Shown here: one piece after another, positions 1 through 10,079 of the stretch
Position numbering within the stretch: position 1 is the stretch's first letter
Layout: every line of letters starts with the position of its first letter
Origin: Cristatella mucedo
Taxonomy: Eukaryota; Bryozoa; Phylactolaemata; Cristatellidae
DNA: 64,000 bases
Assembly: GCA_009760855.2 (NCBI GenBank)
Contig: WPIO01000226.1
Coordinates: forward strand, 1 to 64,000
Direction of reading: 5' to 3'
Translations under genes and position numbers: made by a program
The notes under the pieces: generated by a model
The model's database searches: none
The model's input: the letters and a program-made list of their open reading frames with translations, nothing else
Told to the model about the DNA's origin: nothing

Positions 1-690
1 AGAAATAAGATATCTGGAGGAAGAGAATTTCACTTAAAGTTGCCAGCAGGAGTAAAATCAGAATTTGTTACAGACGGAAGTCTTAATTATACTAATAGAT
101 ATAGTTATGCGGGTCCGGAAACTAAATTCACTCAAAGAATGGAACAAGGCTACCGAGGCGTTGATGATCTTGATAATCGTGCACATCCATGATCATACAT
201 ATACAGAGACTCGGTGAGCCGTGATGGCACACTAGGTAAGGCGGTTGCTTTCACGGCCTCGGTCCCGAGGTCGTGGGTTCGATTCCTGCGGTGGGGCGAT
301 CCTTTATCGCCACTTCAAGCGGTGGTGATAGCCATAAAGGCTCTTCTGTCGCTATACAAAAGAGGCTGTTTAATCAGCTAGGATTTGTTTTATTTATTTA
401 GACTGGTGGAATGCCAGAACCAAGAAGAACAGAAATACGGAATCTGTCAGACCTTGTTCTTGCTGAAAGTGCAGCCCGTATTGCTCTTGATCTTAGGCAG
501 CCTGCTTATGTTAGGGAAGACGCTAAAACAGTGGCAGCTATCATGGCAGCAAAGGCAAAATTGGGTTTAGGTATTTTTGGAATGTTAAACGATTCATTTG
601 CGACTGATTTCTTAAAAGATAAAGTAAACAATCCCTCAAGTTCGAATAAGATAAAAACAATTATGCCAGAGGTATTGTTGATAGAATGCT
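1..690 (+). mobile_element. Fossil of a virus-like PLA2-type minor capsid gene (Polinton/adintovirus or parvovirus-like)
   Basis: The first 190 bases read as a protein with a motif like YAGPETKF and a following VDDLDNRAH segment. These resemble the start of the phospholipase A2-like domain of parvovirus VP1 and of related proteins in Polintons and adintoviruses, where the domain helps particles leave endosomes. After a SINE1 insertion the downstream half continues from about 411 as an alpha-helical stretch (VREDAKTVAAIMAAKAKLG) typical of the family's C-terminal part. The element enters from beyond the left edge of the window. It is broken, with a few breaks, and is treated as an old fossil. 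The virus-type family is inferred from motif order; exact family is uncertain. Confidence 0.5.
212..399 (+). repeat. SINE1 copy (tRNA-derived SINE)
   Basis: Full-length copy. The head carries a pol III A-box-like TGGCACACTAGGTAAGG and a B box GGTTCGATTCC. A GC-rich hairpin follows (ATCGCCACT..AGCGGTGGTGAT), then a body ending AATCAGCTAGG and a T-rich tail. It splits the virus-like capsid fossil. Possible target duplications are agact-ggtg-like sequences at both ends. At least ten related copies lie in this window. Confidence 0.88.
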
Positions 691-748
691 AGACATTAGC
701 AGAAAAAAGATATAAGAAATAATAGGACACATTTTTTAGTGTTGGAGG

Positions 749-841
749 AAAAGTACACTTTTAGGACAGTTTCCTTTTTAGGACATCAAATGTGAACGTG
801 AGGTGTCCTAAAAGGGGAATTGTCCTAAAAGGGTACTTTTT
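749..841. repeat. Hairpin: ~38-base inverted repeat
   Basis: Arms at about 750-787 and 800-841, both built on TTTTAGGACA/TGTCCTAAAA motifs, are separated by about 12 bases. They would fold as a long imperfect hairpin. No coding content. It could be a fold-back end of an unknown DNA element. Confidence 0.85.
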
Positions 842-996
842 CTTACAACATGGCTCCAAGACACTGGCGCTGTATTCACAGACCGCCAACGCATGCACGA
901 TTGAACGACGCGTTCCGCTATCTCCCGCGTTACCGAAATGCCGGGAAAGCAGAGCCTTGCCGGGTACAAAGTGCGGTCAACCCGCAAGTTTTACTC

Positions 997-1416
997 GGCG
1001 GTCGTCTCGTCACCTCCGACCTGGCGCTGTTCGGCTCCGACTACGCCGCCACTATGTGCTGTTCTGAGACTCCTGCCTCTACGTGGGCGCTGCACGGCTA
1101 CTACGCCACAGCCTACGCCTGCTGACCACTGGGCCAAGTACCAGGCTCGACCTCACCTGACGTTTTCGTCCGCGCCCGTTTGCTGCATTCGTCGCACCGC
1201 TTAGCGTAACGTCGCTTGCACGCTATCCACTCTCTTCTCTCTCTTAACACCACGTACTCCGGAGCTGCACCCACGATGGCTGCTACATCACATAATACAG
1301 CCGTCGTCGACGACGCAAAGCTTTGCTTGCGGGGCGTTTCGCTCTTCGTCGCACCACCATCGCACGCCCACGAGCCCCTGCAGGAAGGCGTCTGAAATGG
1401 GACCGATCGGCCCTAC
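997..1416 (+). repeat. Dispersed LTR-like repeat, copy 1
   Basis: Bases 997-1210 match 23127-23341 nearly exactly. Bases 1213-1416 match 23518-23717 nearly exactly and are related to 22470-22640 and 10435-10545. The 23 kb copy has about 180 extra bases between the two blocks. The layout suggests LTR-derived, noncoding fossil sequence, but no coding domain proves it. Confidence 0.6.
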
Positions 1417-1514
1417 TGGGACCAGCCGGGGGACACCGTGCCGCAGTGGCGAAAGCCATGCGGCGCGACGTTGGTTCCCTTGTGTCCGACGCGTCGGCTC
1501 GGAATCCTGTACAC

Positions 1515-3420
1515 GCCGAGTTTTCACGAGATGGCGAGAGAAGGAGCTCACAGCGTATACGAGCAGATACGACAGCATCTGCCTTTGGCATTAAGGTCTG
1601 AAACTGTCCTCATTTCGTTTTATTTCATTGTATATGACAGTAACTTACTTTTAGGTGCAGTGCGTACGTATACATTTATATGTGTCGATCTCTACTGCTT
1701 TTTCTTTTACATCCAAACGATCGTCACGATATCGCAGGTTAATCTGTGGCAGCGTTGACGTTCAGTAAATGGAAATTGATGCCAACTTTCTTTCTGGCAC
1801 TGACAAATCGGAAAGTTGCGTTGCACTTTACACATTTAATCACGAAAAAATGTCTCCCGTTAATTATTGTTTTCAAAGTTCGCCTGACCATAGCATTATA
1901 AAATTTTTTTTTTTAAATTCGTATAGTTAATCGTATAAAGATAATAATAATAAAAGCTCTGCAAAGAGCTTATAAAAACAGATGTCTTACAGTAGACTAA
2001 CTGAGCTATCATAGCAGAAGAATAAGCTGTCGAATATCACGCGTCTATCACAGCTTCCTTTCACGAAAACCGAAAATCAATAGTTTGTCCCTACATGGCA
2101 TTGTTACCTTGATGTAGACCTAGTATACTAGTTGGGCCTCATTCTATTTCGCAATATAAGCAGAAGGCTCCTCACTCGACAGCCAGGTGGTAATACCAGG
2201 TTACAGTAGTCTCTTTCTTCGTTTGCTCTTAACTTTCATATTTATTTCGCCTGAAAAGTATTCAAAACATACATTACTTTTCCAAAACCTTGGTGATTTA
2301 GGATGTCGGTGACATTAAGAAATTTGAGAGAGAGGACGATTGCTTAGTTATGGTTTCATATTAAGGAGGAAAAACAGTGAGTGAATCAGAATCAGTGTGC
2401 GTTGTTATTTAAGTAATGTGAAAATAAATTTTTAGCAGTTGCAATTTACGATAATTATGCTAAATAGATTTAAGAATCAGCCCACTGATGTGGTGTGCAT
2501 ACTGTCTCTGATGGAGACGACCAAAGTCAGGTGAATGCTGAAAAAACACGGATCTTGTTTGTTCGCTTACGCCTAGCCGTTTCTTCTTGAACCTATCCAG
2601 ATGAGCATTCAGTGAAGCATTAAGGCGTTGTTACTCACTAAAACCTCCACCTGCTATGCATTATTGTACTCTTTGTAATAGGTTAAAAAGCTCCAAACTG
2701 CCTGTACAACGTTATCCAACAGCGTCGTCCTGGCAAGATGTGAGTACTTTCTCGTTTGGTATTCCTCGTATTGTTACGAACTGCTCAAAACGCTTCCCCA
2801 AACGCATCGAAGTGAATCTCTCAAACTCAGTGTTCAACAAGACTGTTATAGCTGAACAGGTTCTACTTAATACTTGCCGTTAGAATCCTTGCTTAACGTG
2901 CACTAAATCTCCGGCAAAAAGCGATCTTATTTTTAAAAATGGAATGAACCTGTTTGCCCCAACTAAAACTTTAACTGAAACATTTAACTTTAACTGAAAC
3001 TATTTCTAAATATATTTCGATAATTTTAATGTCAAGCTAACGTCGGAGCACAATAATTACGAGAGGAAGCTAATGCAATCGCAAGTGCGAATTTCAATGC
3101 TACGTTGCGGTTTGTCAGCGCCTTAAAACGAATTGGATTCAATTTCCATATACTGAACTTAGATATCGCAACAGAGAAACCGGCGATAACGCGGTCATAA
3201 ATTGGATGTAAAAGAGAGAGCAGTAGATATCATCAAAAAGTAAATGTATTTGTGCGCAGTGCGCTTAAATATAAGTCATTGTAACTTGACACAAAACTAA
3301 AAAAAATAATAACGGTCCCAGTCCCCAATCCAAAAGGCGGATGCTGTCGTATCTGCTCCCATACGCCGTGCGTTCCTTCTCTCGCCATCACGTGACAACT
3401 CGGATTCGACCACAAAAACC
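1515..3420. mobile_element. Element with ~400-base inverted arms (fold-back type)
   Basis: The sequence at 1515-1925 reappears inverted at about 3000-3420, diverged but colinear through several blocks (ATGGCGAGAGAAGGA near the outer ends, TACTGCT..TTTTACATCCAA inside). The spacer of about 1.1 kb has no recognisable gene. Long inverted arms around a gene-less middle fit a non-autonomous fold-back DNA element. Two inverted copies of one repeat is the alternative. The right end abuts the minisatellite block. Confidence 0.5.
1926..2999. other. AT-rich spacer, no gene seen
   Basis: Open frames here are under 80 codons and unrelated to anything I recognise. This is the loop between the inverted arms. 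Confidence 0.6.
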
Positions 3421-3422
3421 CC

Positions 3423-4138
3423 CTGCATCGGCGTCGTCAGCGGCGGCGTCGTCTAACGTCGTCAGCGGCGTCGTCAGCGACGTCGTCAGCGACGTCGTCA
3501 GCGACGTCGTCAGCGACGTCGTCAGCGACGTCGTCAGCGACGTCGTCAGCGACGTCGTCAGCGACGTCGTCAGCGGCGACGTCGTCAGCGGCGTCGTCAG
3601 CGACGTCGTCAGCGGCGACGTCGTCGGCGACGTCGTCAGCGGCGACGTCGTCAGCGACGTCGTCAGCGACGTCGTCAGCGACGTCGTCACGTCGGCAGCG
3701 CGACGTCGTCAGCGCGTCGTCGTCAGCGACGTCGTCGGCGTCGGCGTCGCGTCAGCGGCGACGTCGTCGGCGACGTCGTCGGCGACGTCGCATCGGCGAC
3801 GTCGTCGGCGACGTCGTCGGCGACGTCGTCGGCGACGTCGTCGGCGACGTCATCGGCGACGTCGTCGGCGACGTCGTCAGCGACGTCATCGGCGACGTCG
3901 GCATCGGCGGCGTCAGCGGCGACGTCGGCATCGGCGGCGTCAGCGGCGACGTCGGCATCGGCGGCGTCAGCGGCGACGTCGGCATCGGCGGCGTCAGCGG
4001 CGACGTCGGCATCGGCGGCGTCAGCGGCGACGTCGGCATCGGCGGCGTCAGCGGCGACGTCGGCATCGGCGGCGTCAGCGGCGACGTCGGCATCGGCTGC
4101 CTCAGCGGCGACGTCGGCATCGGCTGCCTCAGCGTCCT
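3423..4138. repeat. GC-rich 12-base and 27-base minisatellites
   Basis: From about 3460 to 3890 a 12-base unit (gacgtcgtcagc or gacgtcgtcggc) repeats with small variations. From about 3897 to 4115 a 27-base unit (gcatcggcggcg..) repeats about eight times. On the minus strand the 27-base unit encodes a nine-residue repeat, ADADVAADA, so the block forms the C-terminal part of the coiled-coil open frame. The 12-base part also makes long low-complexity frames on both strands that are not genes. Confidence 0.92.
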
Positions 4139-6191
4139 CGTTAAACGCCGCTCGGCTCTGTTTCGCTTGTTCGGAGGCAAACTTTCGCTTAGCGTCCAGC
4201 ATCGCTTGCAGCTTTCTGAGCTCAAAGCCCACGCGATGCAATTCATCCTGGCTGGCGGCTCGGACACGCTCCATCTCCTCTGCCGCATGGCTCAGCTCTT
4301 CGGTAAGCTTCGATCGCATGCGATCCAGCTCAGCTGCGTCTCGACGCTGACTGTCGAACAGGGCCACTTTGGCCATCTCCAACTCGGCCGCTGCACAGTC
4401 GATCAAATCAAGCAGACTCTCCAACTCATCCGTTAAGCGGCGCTGCTGCTGTCGTCGTTCGTCGTTGCAGCAGCAATCGCAGCTGCAGTCGCTGGGCGGC
4501 TGCCGCTCCTGGATGATTAGCGTGCGAAACCTCTTCACGTCATTTTCTGTCATTATGCGACCGCCATCCGCCTGCCACACCTCTACCTCTGTGGTAAAGG
4601 TATCCTCGTGACTTGTCACTCCCAAGCCAGCGGCGACGTATCTTGCATCGTCCTTAATGGTGGCTCCCAGCTCGGGACTGGCTAGGTATTTCTTGTCGGT
4701 CATCGCAGCTCGAGCCTTTTGCGACTCTGGTGCCATCATCCCACCGAACGATACTTGAAGAGCAGTCGCATCGTCTGAGGCGCTCTGTGCTTCTTCCTGA
4801 GTGGCTCCGGCCTCTTCCGCCACGTATTTTGCACGGCTGCGTTCAACGGCCAGCGATGCAGGTGCCTGGTAAAGCTCTCGGTCAGTGCGGCGACAATGTT
4901 CGGCATGCATCGCTAGAGCCTCAGCTGTTTCGGCGTCAGCCAGCTGTGTTGCCAAGTCTGACGCTACCTGCAGCTTCGTCGTTTCGGTGATGCCGCTCGC
5001 TTCTTTTTTGCTGGCGGCCGGCATTGCTGCCGCAGCCGCTGCCCGCCGTCTCGCTCTGATTACTGCTTTTCGCATCTTCGCCCGCACCGTGATTGATCGA
5101 AACTGCTGTTTTGTAAATTTCGCTCGAGCTTTTTCTTGCTCCTTGGCTGCGCGTCGCTTCTCCTCGTCGAGAGCTGCATGCACTGCCTCAAGCTCTGCAG
5201 CTGCACGCCCCTGCTCGTTGAGCCAGGCTGCTTGCAGTTTTTCAAGTTTGGCGGCCTCGCATTGACGCTCCGCGTCCACTGCAGCTTTCAGCTTTCTCAA
5301 CTCGCCTGCTATCCGCGCAGCCTCCTCCTGGCAGAAGGCATGCATATCCGCCGCAGCTGACGCACGGAAACGCTCTTCGGCGAGATCTAATTGAGCCTCA
5401 AACAAAGCTGCAGCGCTTCGGCGCTGCTTTTCCGCAGACTCTCCTCGATTTCTTTGTAATTCTGCCGAAGCACACTGCCTCTCAGCGTCCCTTTCTGCTC
5501 GTACCTGTTTCAGTTCTTCAAAGGTACGGCGAGCTTCGTGCTGGCTGGCAGCGAGCGTCTCTGCCAAAGCATCGGCTCGACGCCGCTCTTCGGCGAGAGC
5601 TTCGAGTACCTCAGTTAACTCGGCAACGCCACGTTGTTCAAAGGAATCGACGGACGATTTCGAGTATTCAACGGCTGCTGTAGCTTGTACCAACCTGGAC
5701 GGCATGCCGTCCAGGTTGGTAGAAGCTACAGCAGCCGTTGCAGTGCTGGCCGGCAGGCTGGCAGAGAGTTGCTTCGGCTGCTCTGAACCTTGGCCGCTGC
5801 CTCTGGCGGGAGGCGACTGATTCGTCAGCTCGCGACTGTGGATGAGCTCTGCCTTTATCCGAATTTGATCTTGCTCGATATACGCGACGTAGCTCATCAA
5901 GTCGCCAGTGCTCAGATCTAAAGTTCGATACTTTAGCTTCACTTGAGCTATGACATCCGGAGGCAGCTCATTGGAGCAGGAACCGCGTCCCAACAATCTC
6001 CGCAGGTACCACAGTTCCGCCGACCTCTTTATCGCATACTTGTAGACTAGATCGGCGTCCATGGCTGGCGTCGGATTGATGACTTCTCGACGAGCCTCGG
6101 CGAGCCAATCCTCCAAGCTCCGGCCGCTCCTTCTGGGAAGGAGCCGCATCTTCGCTCGAGCCGACACAGACCGCTCGCAAATGGGCTTCAT
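3723..6191 (-). CDS. Alanine-rich coiled-coil protein of a dispersed multicopy family (copy A)
   Basis: An uninterrupted 822-residue frame, not recognised as a known family. Residues ~20-115 form a conserved N-terminal block (SGRSLEDWLAEARREV; LWYLRRLLGRG; DLSTGDLMSYVAYIEQD) also found in copy B, so this part is likely real protein. Residues ~120-175 are a Ser/Gly/Gln/Ala linker. Residues ~185-395 are charged heptad coiled coil (AEERRRA, AERQCA, EEKRRA) ending in an Ala run. A Cys-rich spot CSCDCCC lies near 568-575, and a second coiled coil at ~580-690. From ~690 the frame is minisatellite-encoded ADADVAADA and ADDV repeats, ending in an Arg run, so the true stop is doubtful. No signal peptide or membrane segment is evident. 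The start ATGAAGCCC follows a stretch conserved upstream of copy B. A role as a structural or element-encoded protein is inference only. Confidence 0.5.
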   Translation of the reverse strand: MKPICERSVSARAKMRLLPRRSGRSLEDWLAEARREVINPTPAMDADLVYKYAIKRSAELWYLRRLLGRGSCSNELPPDVIAQVKLKYRTLDLSTGDLMSYVAYIEQDQIRIKAELIHSRELTNQSPPARGSGQGSEQPKQLSASLPASTATAAVASTNLDGMPSRLVQATAAVEYSKSSVDSFEQRGVAELTEVLEALAEERRRADALAETLAASQHEARRTFEELKQVRAERDAERQCASAELQRNRGESAEKQRRSAAALFEAQLDLAEERFRASAAADMHAFCQEEAARIAGELRKLKAAVDAERQCEAAKLEKLQAAWLNEQGRAAAELEAVHAALDEEKRRAAKEQEKARAKFTKQQFRSITVRAKMRKAVIRARRRAAAAAAMPAASKKEASGITETTKLQVASDLATQLADAETAEALAMHAEHCRRTDRELYQAPASLAVERSRAKYVAEEAGATQEEAQSASDDATALQVSFGGMMAPESQKARAAMTDKKYLASPELGATIKDDARYVAAGLGVTSHEDTFTTEVEVWQADGGRIMTENDVKRFRTLIIQERQPPSDCSCDCCCNDERRQQQRRLTDELESLLDLIDCAAAELEMAKVALFDSQRRDAAELDRMRSKLTEELSHAAEEMERVRAASQDELHRVGFELRKLQAMLDAKRKFASEQAKQSRAAFNEDAEAADADVAAEAADADVAADAADADVAADAADADVAADAADADVAADAADADVAADAADADVAADAADADVAADAADADVADDVADDVADDVADDVADDVADDVADDVADDVADATSPTTSPTTSPLTRRRRRRRR
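5669..5740. repeat. Near-perfect 72-base palindrome inside the coiled-coil gene
   Basis: The arms meet with no spacer at 5704/5705 (centre GGCATGCC) and differ at one base pair. It lies in frame and encodes residues ~151-174. In copy B the equivalent places (about 15935-15970 and 16605-16640) hold only the left arm and the 20-base palindromic core or a variant of it. Confidence 0.95.
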
Positions 6192-6990
6192 TTATACTTG
6201 CTGAGTGACAATCACGATTGTACGTTGAGCGGAGATACGATTGTTCAGCGCGCCTGGCGCTTCGCTTTGCATTGCTCACGAATTCGCTCCGTCATAATCG
6301 TCGCTGAGCGGTGGCACTGGTTTTGCCTTCGAATTCAGTCGCTATTAGCGCAGCAAACGATAAAATCACGGATTTTTGTATCAGCACTTTAGTGCCTTGA
6401 AGGTCGTGAGTGCTATAATTTTATTAATCCTGTCCGCTGCTTGTCGTTGTAGTCGCACAATCCTTAAATTATAACAATCCTAAATATTTACCGGGTTTTT
6501 GCCGGATCCTTCTTCAAATCTCGTTGGACTAGCTACTCAGACCTCGAGAGACCGTTCGGCTGCTCTGTTCATCCCATTACACTGACCATAGTCAGAGGTC
6601 AGGCCGCTGGGTATCAGACCGTTATCCCGCTCCCCTCGATGGCGTAATGTCACGCGATTATGAACTGCAAACTTCACAGCTGAGCCGTGATTGAGAACCG
6701 TGAGCTTTGCCGATGAATTGGGAACGCTGATGGGATAGCCAGATATGTTGGGGCTTATGAGCTGCATTACGCTTGATTAAGCTTGTTTATTATTTATCAT
6801 GTTAAAGATTACGAGTGACTATTGTGCTTTGTGGATTTTGCAACTAATTTAGAGAATCTTGAAACGATACATAGACGGTATGAGTCGACTCATTTTCGGA
6901 TCCAGATTGCCGTTGTCTGTTTTATATTTGTAGATAAATTGGAAAGGGGTTACATTATTTTAATCGTGCAAGATAATGTCCTATTCTAGG
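6192..6990 (-). promoter_or_regulatory. Conserved upstream region of coiled-coil copy A
   Basis: Read on the minus strand, this matches 14735-15490 upstream of copy B through several blocks, for example CAATCGTGATTGTC just before the gene, CATAAGCCCCAAC in the middle and TTTCAAGATTC near the far end. Conservation outside the frame shows that the repeated unit includes its own upstream DNA. No defined promoter motif was identified. Confidence 0.55.
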
Positions 6991-6994
6991 ACGC

Positions 6995-7026
6995 TTATAT
7001 ATACACACATATATATATATATGTAG

Positions 7027-7056
<30 letters not shown>
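6995..7056. repeat. AT microsatellite
   Basis: Imperfect TA dinucleotide run with interruptions, at the far end of the copy A upstream region. Confidence 0.9.
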
Positions 7057-7057
<1 letters not shown>

Positions 7058-7084
7058 CAAATAAAGAGAGCGATGATTTTATGA

Positions 7085-7815
7085 TAGTCGGTTAAAAGAT
7101 AATTGCAACACATTAATACGGGCCTGTTTAGATAAGGATATCACGTCCAAGTTATTCCATGCGTTTGTGACATCTCGTCTCGACTTCTGTTACTCACAAC
7201 TTGCTGGCTTACCGGCACGTGCAATCACGCGATTATAGCTGGTGCAAAACTCTGCAGCTAGGCTTGTCTGTTGTGCGCATCTCAGTTGCCACATCGCACC
7301 ACTTCGCACCGACCTGCCATAGCTACCAGTCAAGCAAAAAATTGACTTAAAAGTTTTTCGCTGACTTTTATGTCACTTCATTGTTTGGCTCTAGCCTATG
7401 TCTCAGACCTACTCCACACCAGGCCAAGCATCGTACCTCTGCTTTTCGTAATCCAACAGTCTACCAATTCATCGTACTAACCTTAAATCCTTTGGAGACC
7501 GTGCATTTAGTTCGCATGCTCCCAAAGCCTGGATTTCCCACCCGCCTTGCATCAGACCATCCCCAGACTTGGCCACATTTAAAAAGAACTTGAAAACACG
7601 CCTATTTAGGACAGAATTTAGTGGGTCCCTGTTATTCTTCCTTCATGTGCCTATGCCTGCTGACACTGTGAATGCTGCTCTAACCACACTTGGATGCTGA
7701 CCCTGTGCATGTTCTCCTAACCATGCTTCTCATGTTGGTTATCAAACATGATATTACTCACCATTCAATTGCGTTCCCTTTGCAGCAAATGTGAATTAAT
7801 AAATAAATTTCAGGA
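7085..7815 (+). mobile_element. LINE-B, 3' part of a CR1/L2-type element
   Basis: Broken frames give FVTSRLDFCYSQLAGLPA, VQNSAARLV and, later, a TFKKNLKTRLF-like end. These are the thumb/C-terminal signatures of CR1/L2-type LINE reverse transcriptases. The 3' UTR that follows contains ATATTACTCACCATTCAATTG and TTTGCAGCAAATGT, the same sequence that precedes the LINE-B tail elsewhere, which ties the tail to this RT. The element is 5'-truncated with many stops, and its own final tail is degraded. Confidence 0.75.
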
Positions 7816-7859
7816 AATGTAAATAAATAAAAAATTCCAGAATTCCGGATTATATGTCA

Positions 7860-8110
7860 ATACTTGGACCGAATTAGATTTGCATAGCTGCCTACACGCT
7901 CAAATTTTAGAAATCCTATGTAGGTGAAAGTTAGCCGGCTTTGCTGTGGACCATATGTACTTGTCTAAAGAAAGGTTACTTTTGAACACGAAACCTAGAT
8001 TTCGTAAAGATTTAACAGGAAACATGCTTGATGAGCCGATTATGACCGTTCGACGTTTCACTTTCTGGATCACACTTGGTTTCCCCATAGCTAGTTACTC
8101 GGTTATATCA
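7860..8110 (-). mobile_element. CR1/L2-type LINE fragment
   Basis: The minus-strand frame has KPSVIQKVKR, then NLGFVFKSNLSLDKYI and ANFHLHRISKI. These are the segments that follow the catalytic core in CR1/L2 reverse transcriptases. 5'-truncated, with no intact domain. Confidence 0.7.
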
Positions 8111-8149
8111 TCATTCCATTTTATGAAGCTCTTAGTTTTATCCTTTTAC

Positions 8150-8550
8150 GAACAAAGGCAGTTGGAAAAGTTTGACCGTCTAAATGGGAGAACGTGATCA
8201 ATCAGGTCGTGTGTGAGAAATTCGTACTCAGATTCAGCAGGCAGCCGTCCTGCTGCCATGACCCAAGCTGGCTTGCAGTGGTTGACGTGTATGGCGCTCG
8301 GCATGCCATCAGTATCGTCTTTGTACAACTCGGACTTTCGCACTAGTATGGTTCACGTTAAAGGAATCGATGCCCCAAGTGTAGCAGCTTTGGTTAAAGA
8401 ACCCTCTGCAGCCTGATGACTAAATATACACATAATCACCGACCCCCCCCACGGATTCAGTGGTAGTACTGTTGTACTGCTGCTTTTGCTTGCATATATA
8501 GATTGGATTTTTGGCCTAGCTACGGTACATGCCGTCACAAATTTATCTTG
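8150..8550 (-). mobile_element. Possible LTR-retrotransposon fossil (integrase tail)
   Basis: The minus frame contains SAIHVNHCKPAWV, resembling the VHVNRLKP motif at the C-terminal end of Gypsy-type integrases. No LTR or other pol domain was recognised nearby. If real it is an old broken remnant. The call rests on one motif. Confidence 0.25.
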
Positions 8551-8559
8551 CATCTGGAG

Positions 8560-9890
8560 TGAGTTCAGGGCTTTGGGAGCATACGAACTAAACGCAAGGT
8601 CAAAGTGCAGGTGAAGTCGTACTCAGCACGAAGTTGAAATTAAAAATCAGCTCAGGTAACCGGTTAATTTTTACACGGCCGAGAAAATTTAGCATCGAAT
8701 ACGTATTCTTGCCGAGTTCTAGACATTATTGTCTCGTGCAGGACGTGGGCCTGCGATCTTGATCGTGACCTCGATTGTAGCAAAGCTACCTCTAACCGCT
8801 TGTAAGATTTCCCATCCCTCACCCCAACGTTTCCTCCCCCTTTGGGCTCGTCGTTCACTCGCATGCAGCGGTATCTGTATCACCTCCTACTTAGTACAAG
8901 ATTGCTATTCATGTTGATACCACCTCCTACCTAGGCCTAAAGGCGACAGCAAACATAAAAGTTGAAACCTAAATGTGTAAACGTCGTGAGAGAAAGAAAC
9001 CACTTCGTCAGAGTAAGCACTTGGTTCAGTTTTTAAATTATTTTTGGATTTATTTTAACATTCCAAATTCACCCGTAGAATACAAAAAGTGTGCTAAATT
9101 AGGGAATCGTTCTTATGCACGTCTCCCTCGAGCATTTTTTAATGTATCGAAAATTCGGGGTTCCTATTCACCGAAGACTTGACAAGCATATTTCAACTGC
9201 TCGTAAGGCTTAAACTGAAAAGTCGCATGACGCGACAGCAATAAAGTCTAACTATCGCTGCACATAGCACGGACCACTCAACTCGGTGGAGGCGTTTTGC
9301 GTCCGTACCCAACTTAGTCAACAATGCTCACACCCGTCTTTCGCCAGTTACGGTAGTGGTGTGGGCGTAGCAGCACCAGCATGGCCGGGACCTCGCAGCA
9401 TCACCTGGTGGCCATTCAATCATGCCTCCACCCAATCAGCAGTGAGGTCACGGCTGCTGAACGTCATGCACTTCTGCCCTGACAGGCTAGGGCGGGGCAT
9501 TACGGTGGTAATGCTGCGCCCACTGAGGAGAGAGACGATCGCACTGTGTCCGAATAGCCGTCTGGAAGCTGCAAGGTCGCTGCTTGCACGCTTGCAGTCC
9601 GCCGTGCCATCATGGTAGCCTAGCACTTGCAGTACTGTGGCATGAAGTTATGCGGCTACTGGCTGGTGCACGTGAGATGGACTGCCATAGCTTTCTGGAA
9701 GTGCGTCCGGCACGTGTCGTCAGAGCTGGTAACCAAAACGGCCTTGTATTTAGCCACATTCTTCGGCCTAGACCGTGTGAAACAATACAATAAGTACTTC
9801 GAGCAGCTGAGCGGCTTCACGTTCCCAAGCGAATCATCAGCGATTTGTTGCAGCAGTCACCTCCACGTTGCTGAACAGCAGTGAGTGTAG
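8560..9890. other. Long stretch without a recognised gene
   Basis: Short frames only (110 codons or fewer) on both strands, none with a motif I recognise. No tail or SINE signature was seen. Confidence 0.5.
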
Positions 9891-9893
9891 TCT

Positions 9894-9983
9894 TTGGCAG
9901 CCAAACGACAACGGCAGGTCGCCAGGCAGCTAGTCTGGGGTTGGCAGCCAAACGACAACGGCAGGTCGCCAGGCAGCTAGTTT
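9894..9983. repeat. Direct tandem duplication, 47-base unit
   Basis: Almost two copies of a 47-base unit beginning TTGGCAGCCAAACGACAACG. The copies are nearly identical, so the duplication is young. Confidence 0.93.
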
Positions 9984-10079
9984 GCCGCACCCTCTGTCGC
10001 CAATTTCCATCCTTCCTCTGCTGGGGTACGCGACCAATCTCACGCTGTCATCTCTAATGCTGTAGGTCTCTGCAGGACA

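Noticed and set aside
212-399. A functional tRNA gene at SINE1 heads
   Set aside because: A and B boxes are present, but no cloverleaf with proper acceptor pairing; the sequence continues into a conserved SINE body in ten or more copies.
3341-4144. Plus frame of 267 codons with VVSD and Arg runs
   Set aside because: Antisense shadow of the minisatellite and coiled-coil frame.
8664-8864. Arg/Ser-rich minus frame as an SR protein
   Set aside because: Only 66 codons with a short SRSRSRSQ run, no RNA-binding domain.
9286-9884. Possible gene from overlapping 85-110 codon frames
   Set aside because: Frames on both strands compete, none resembles a known protein.
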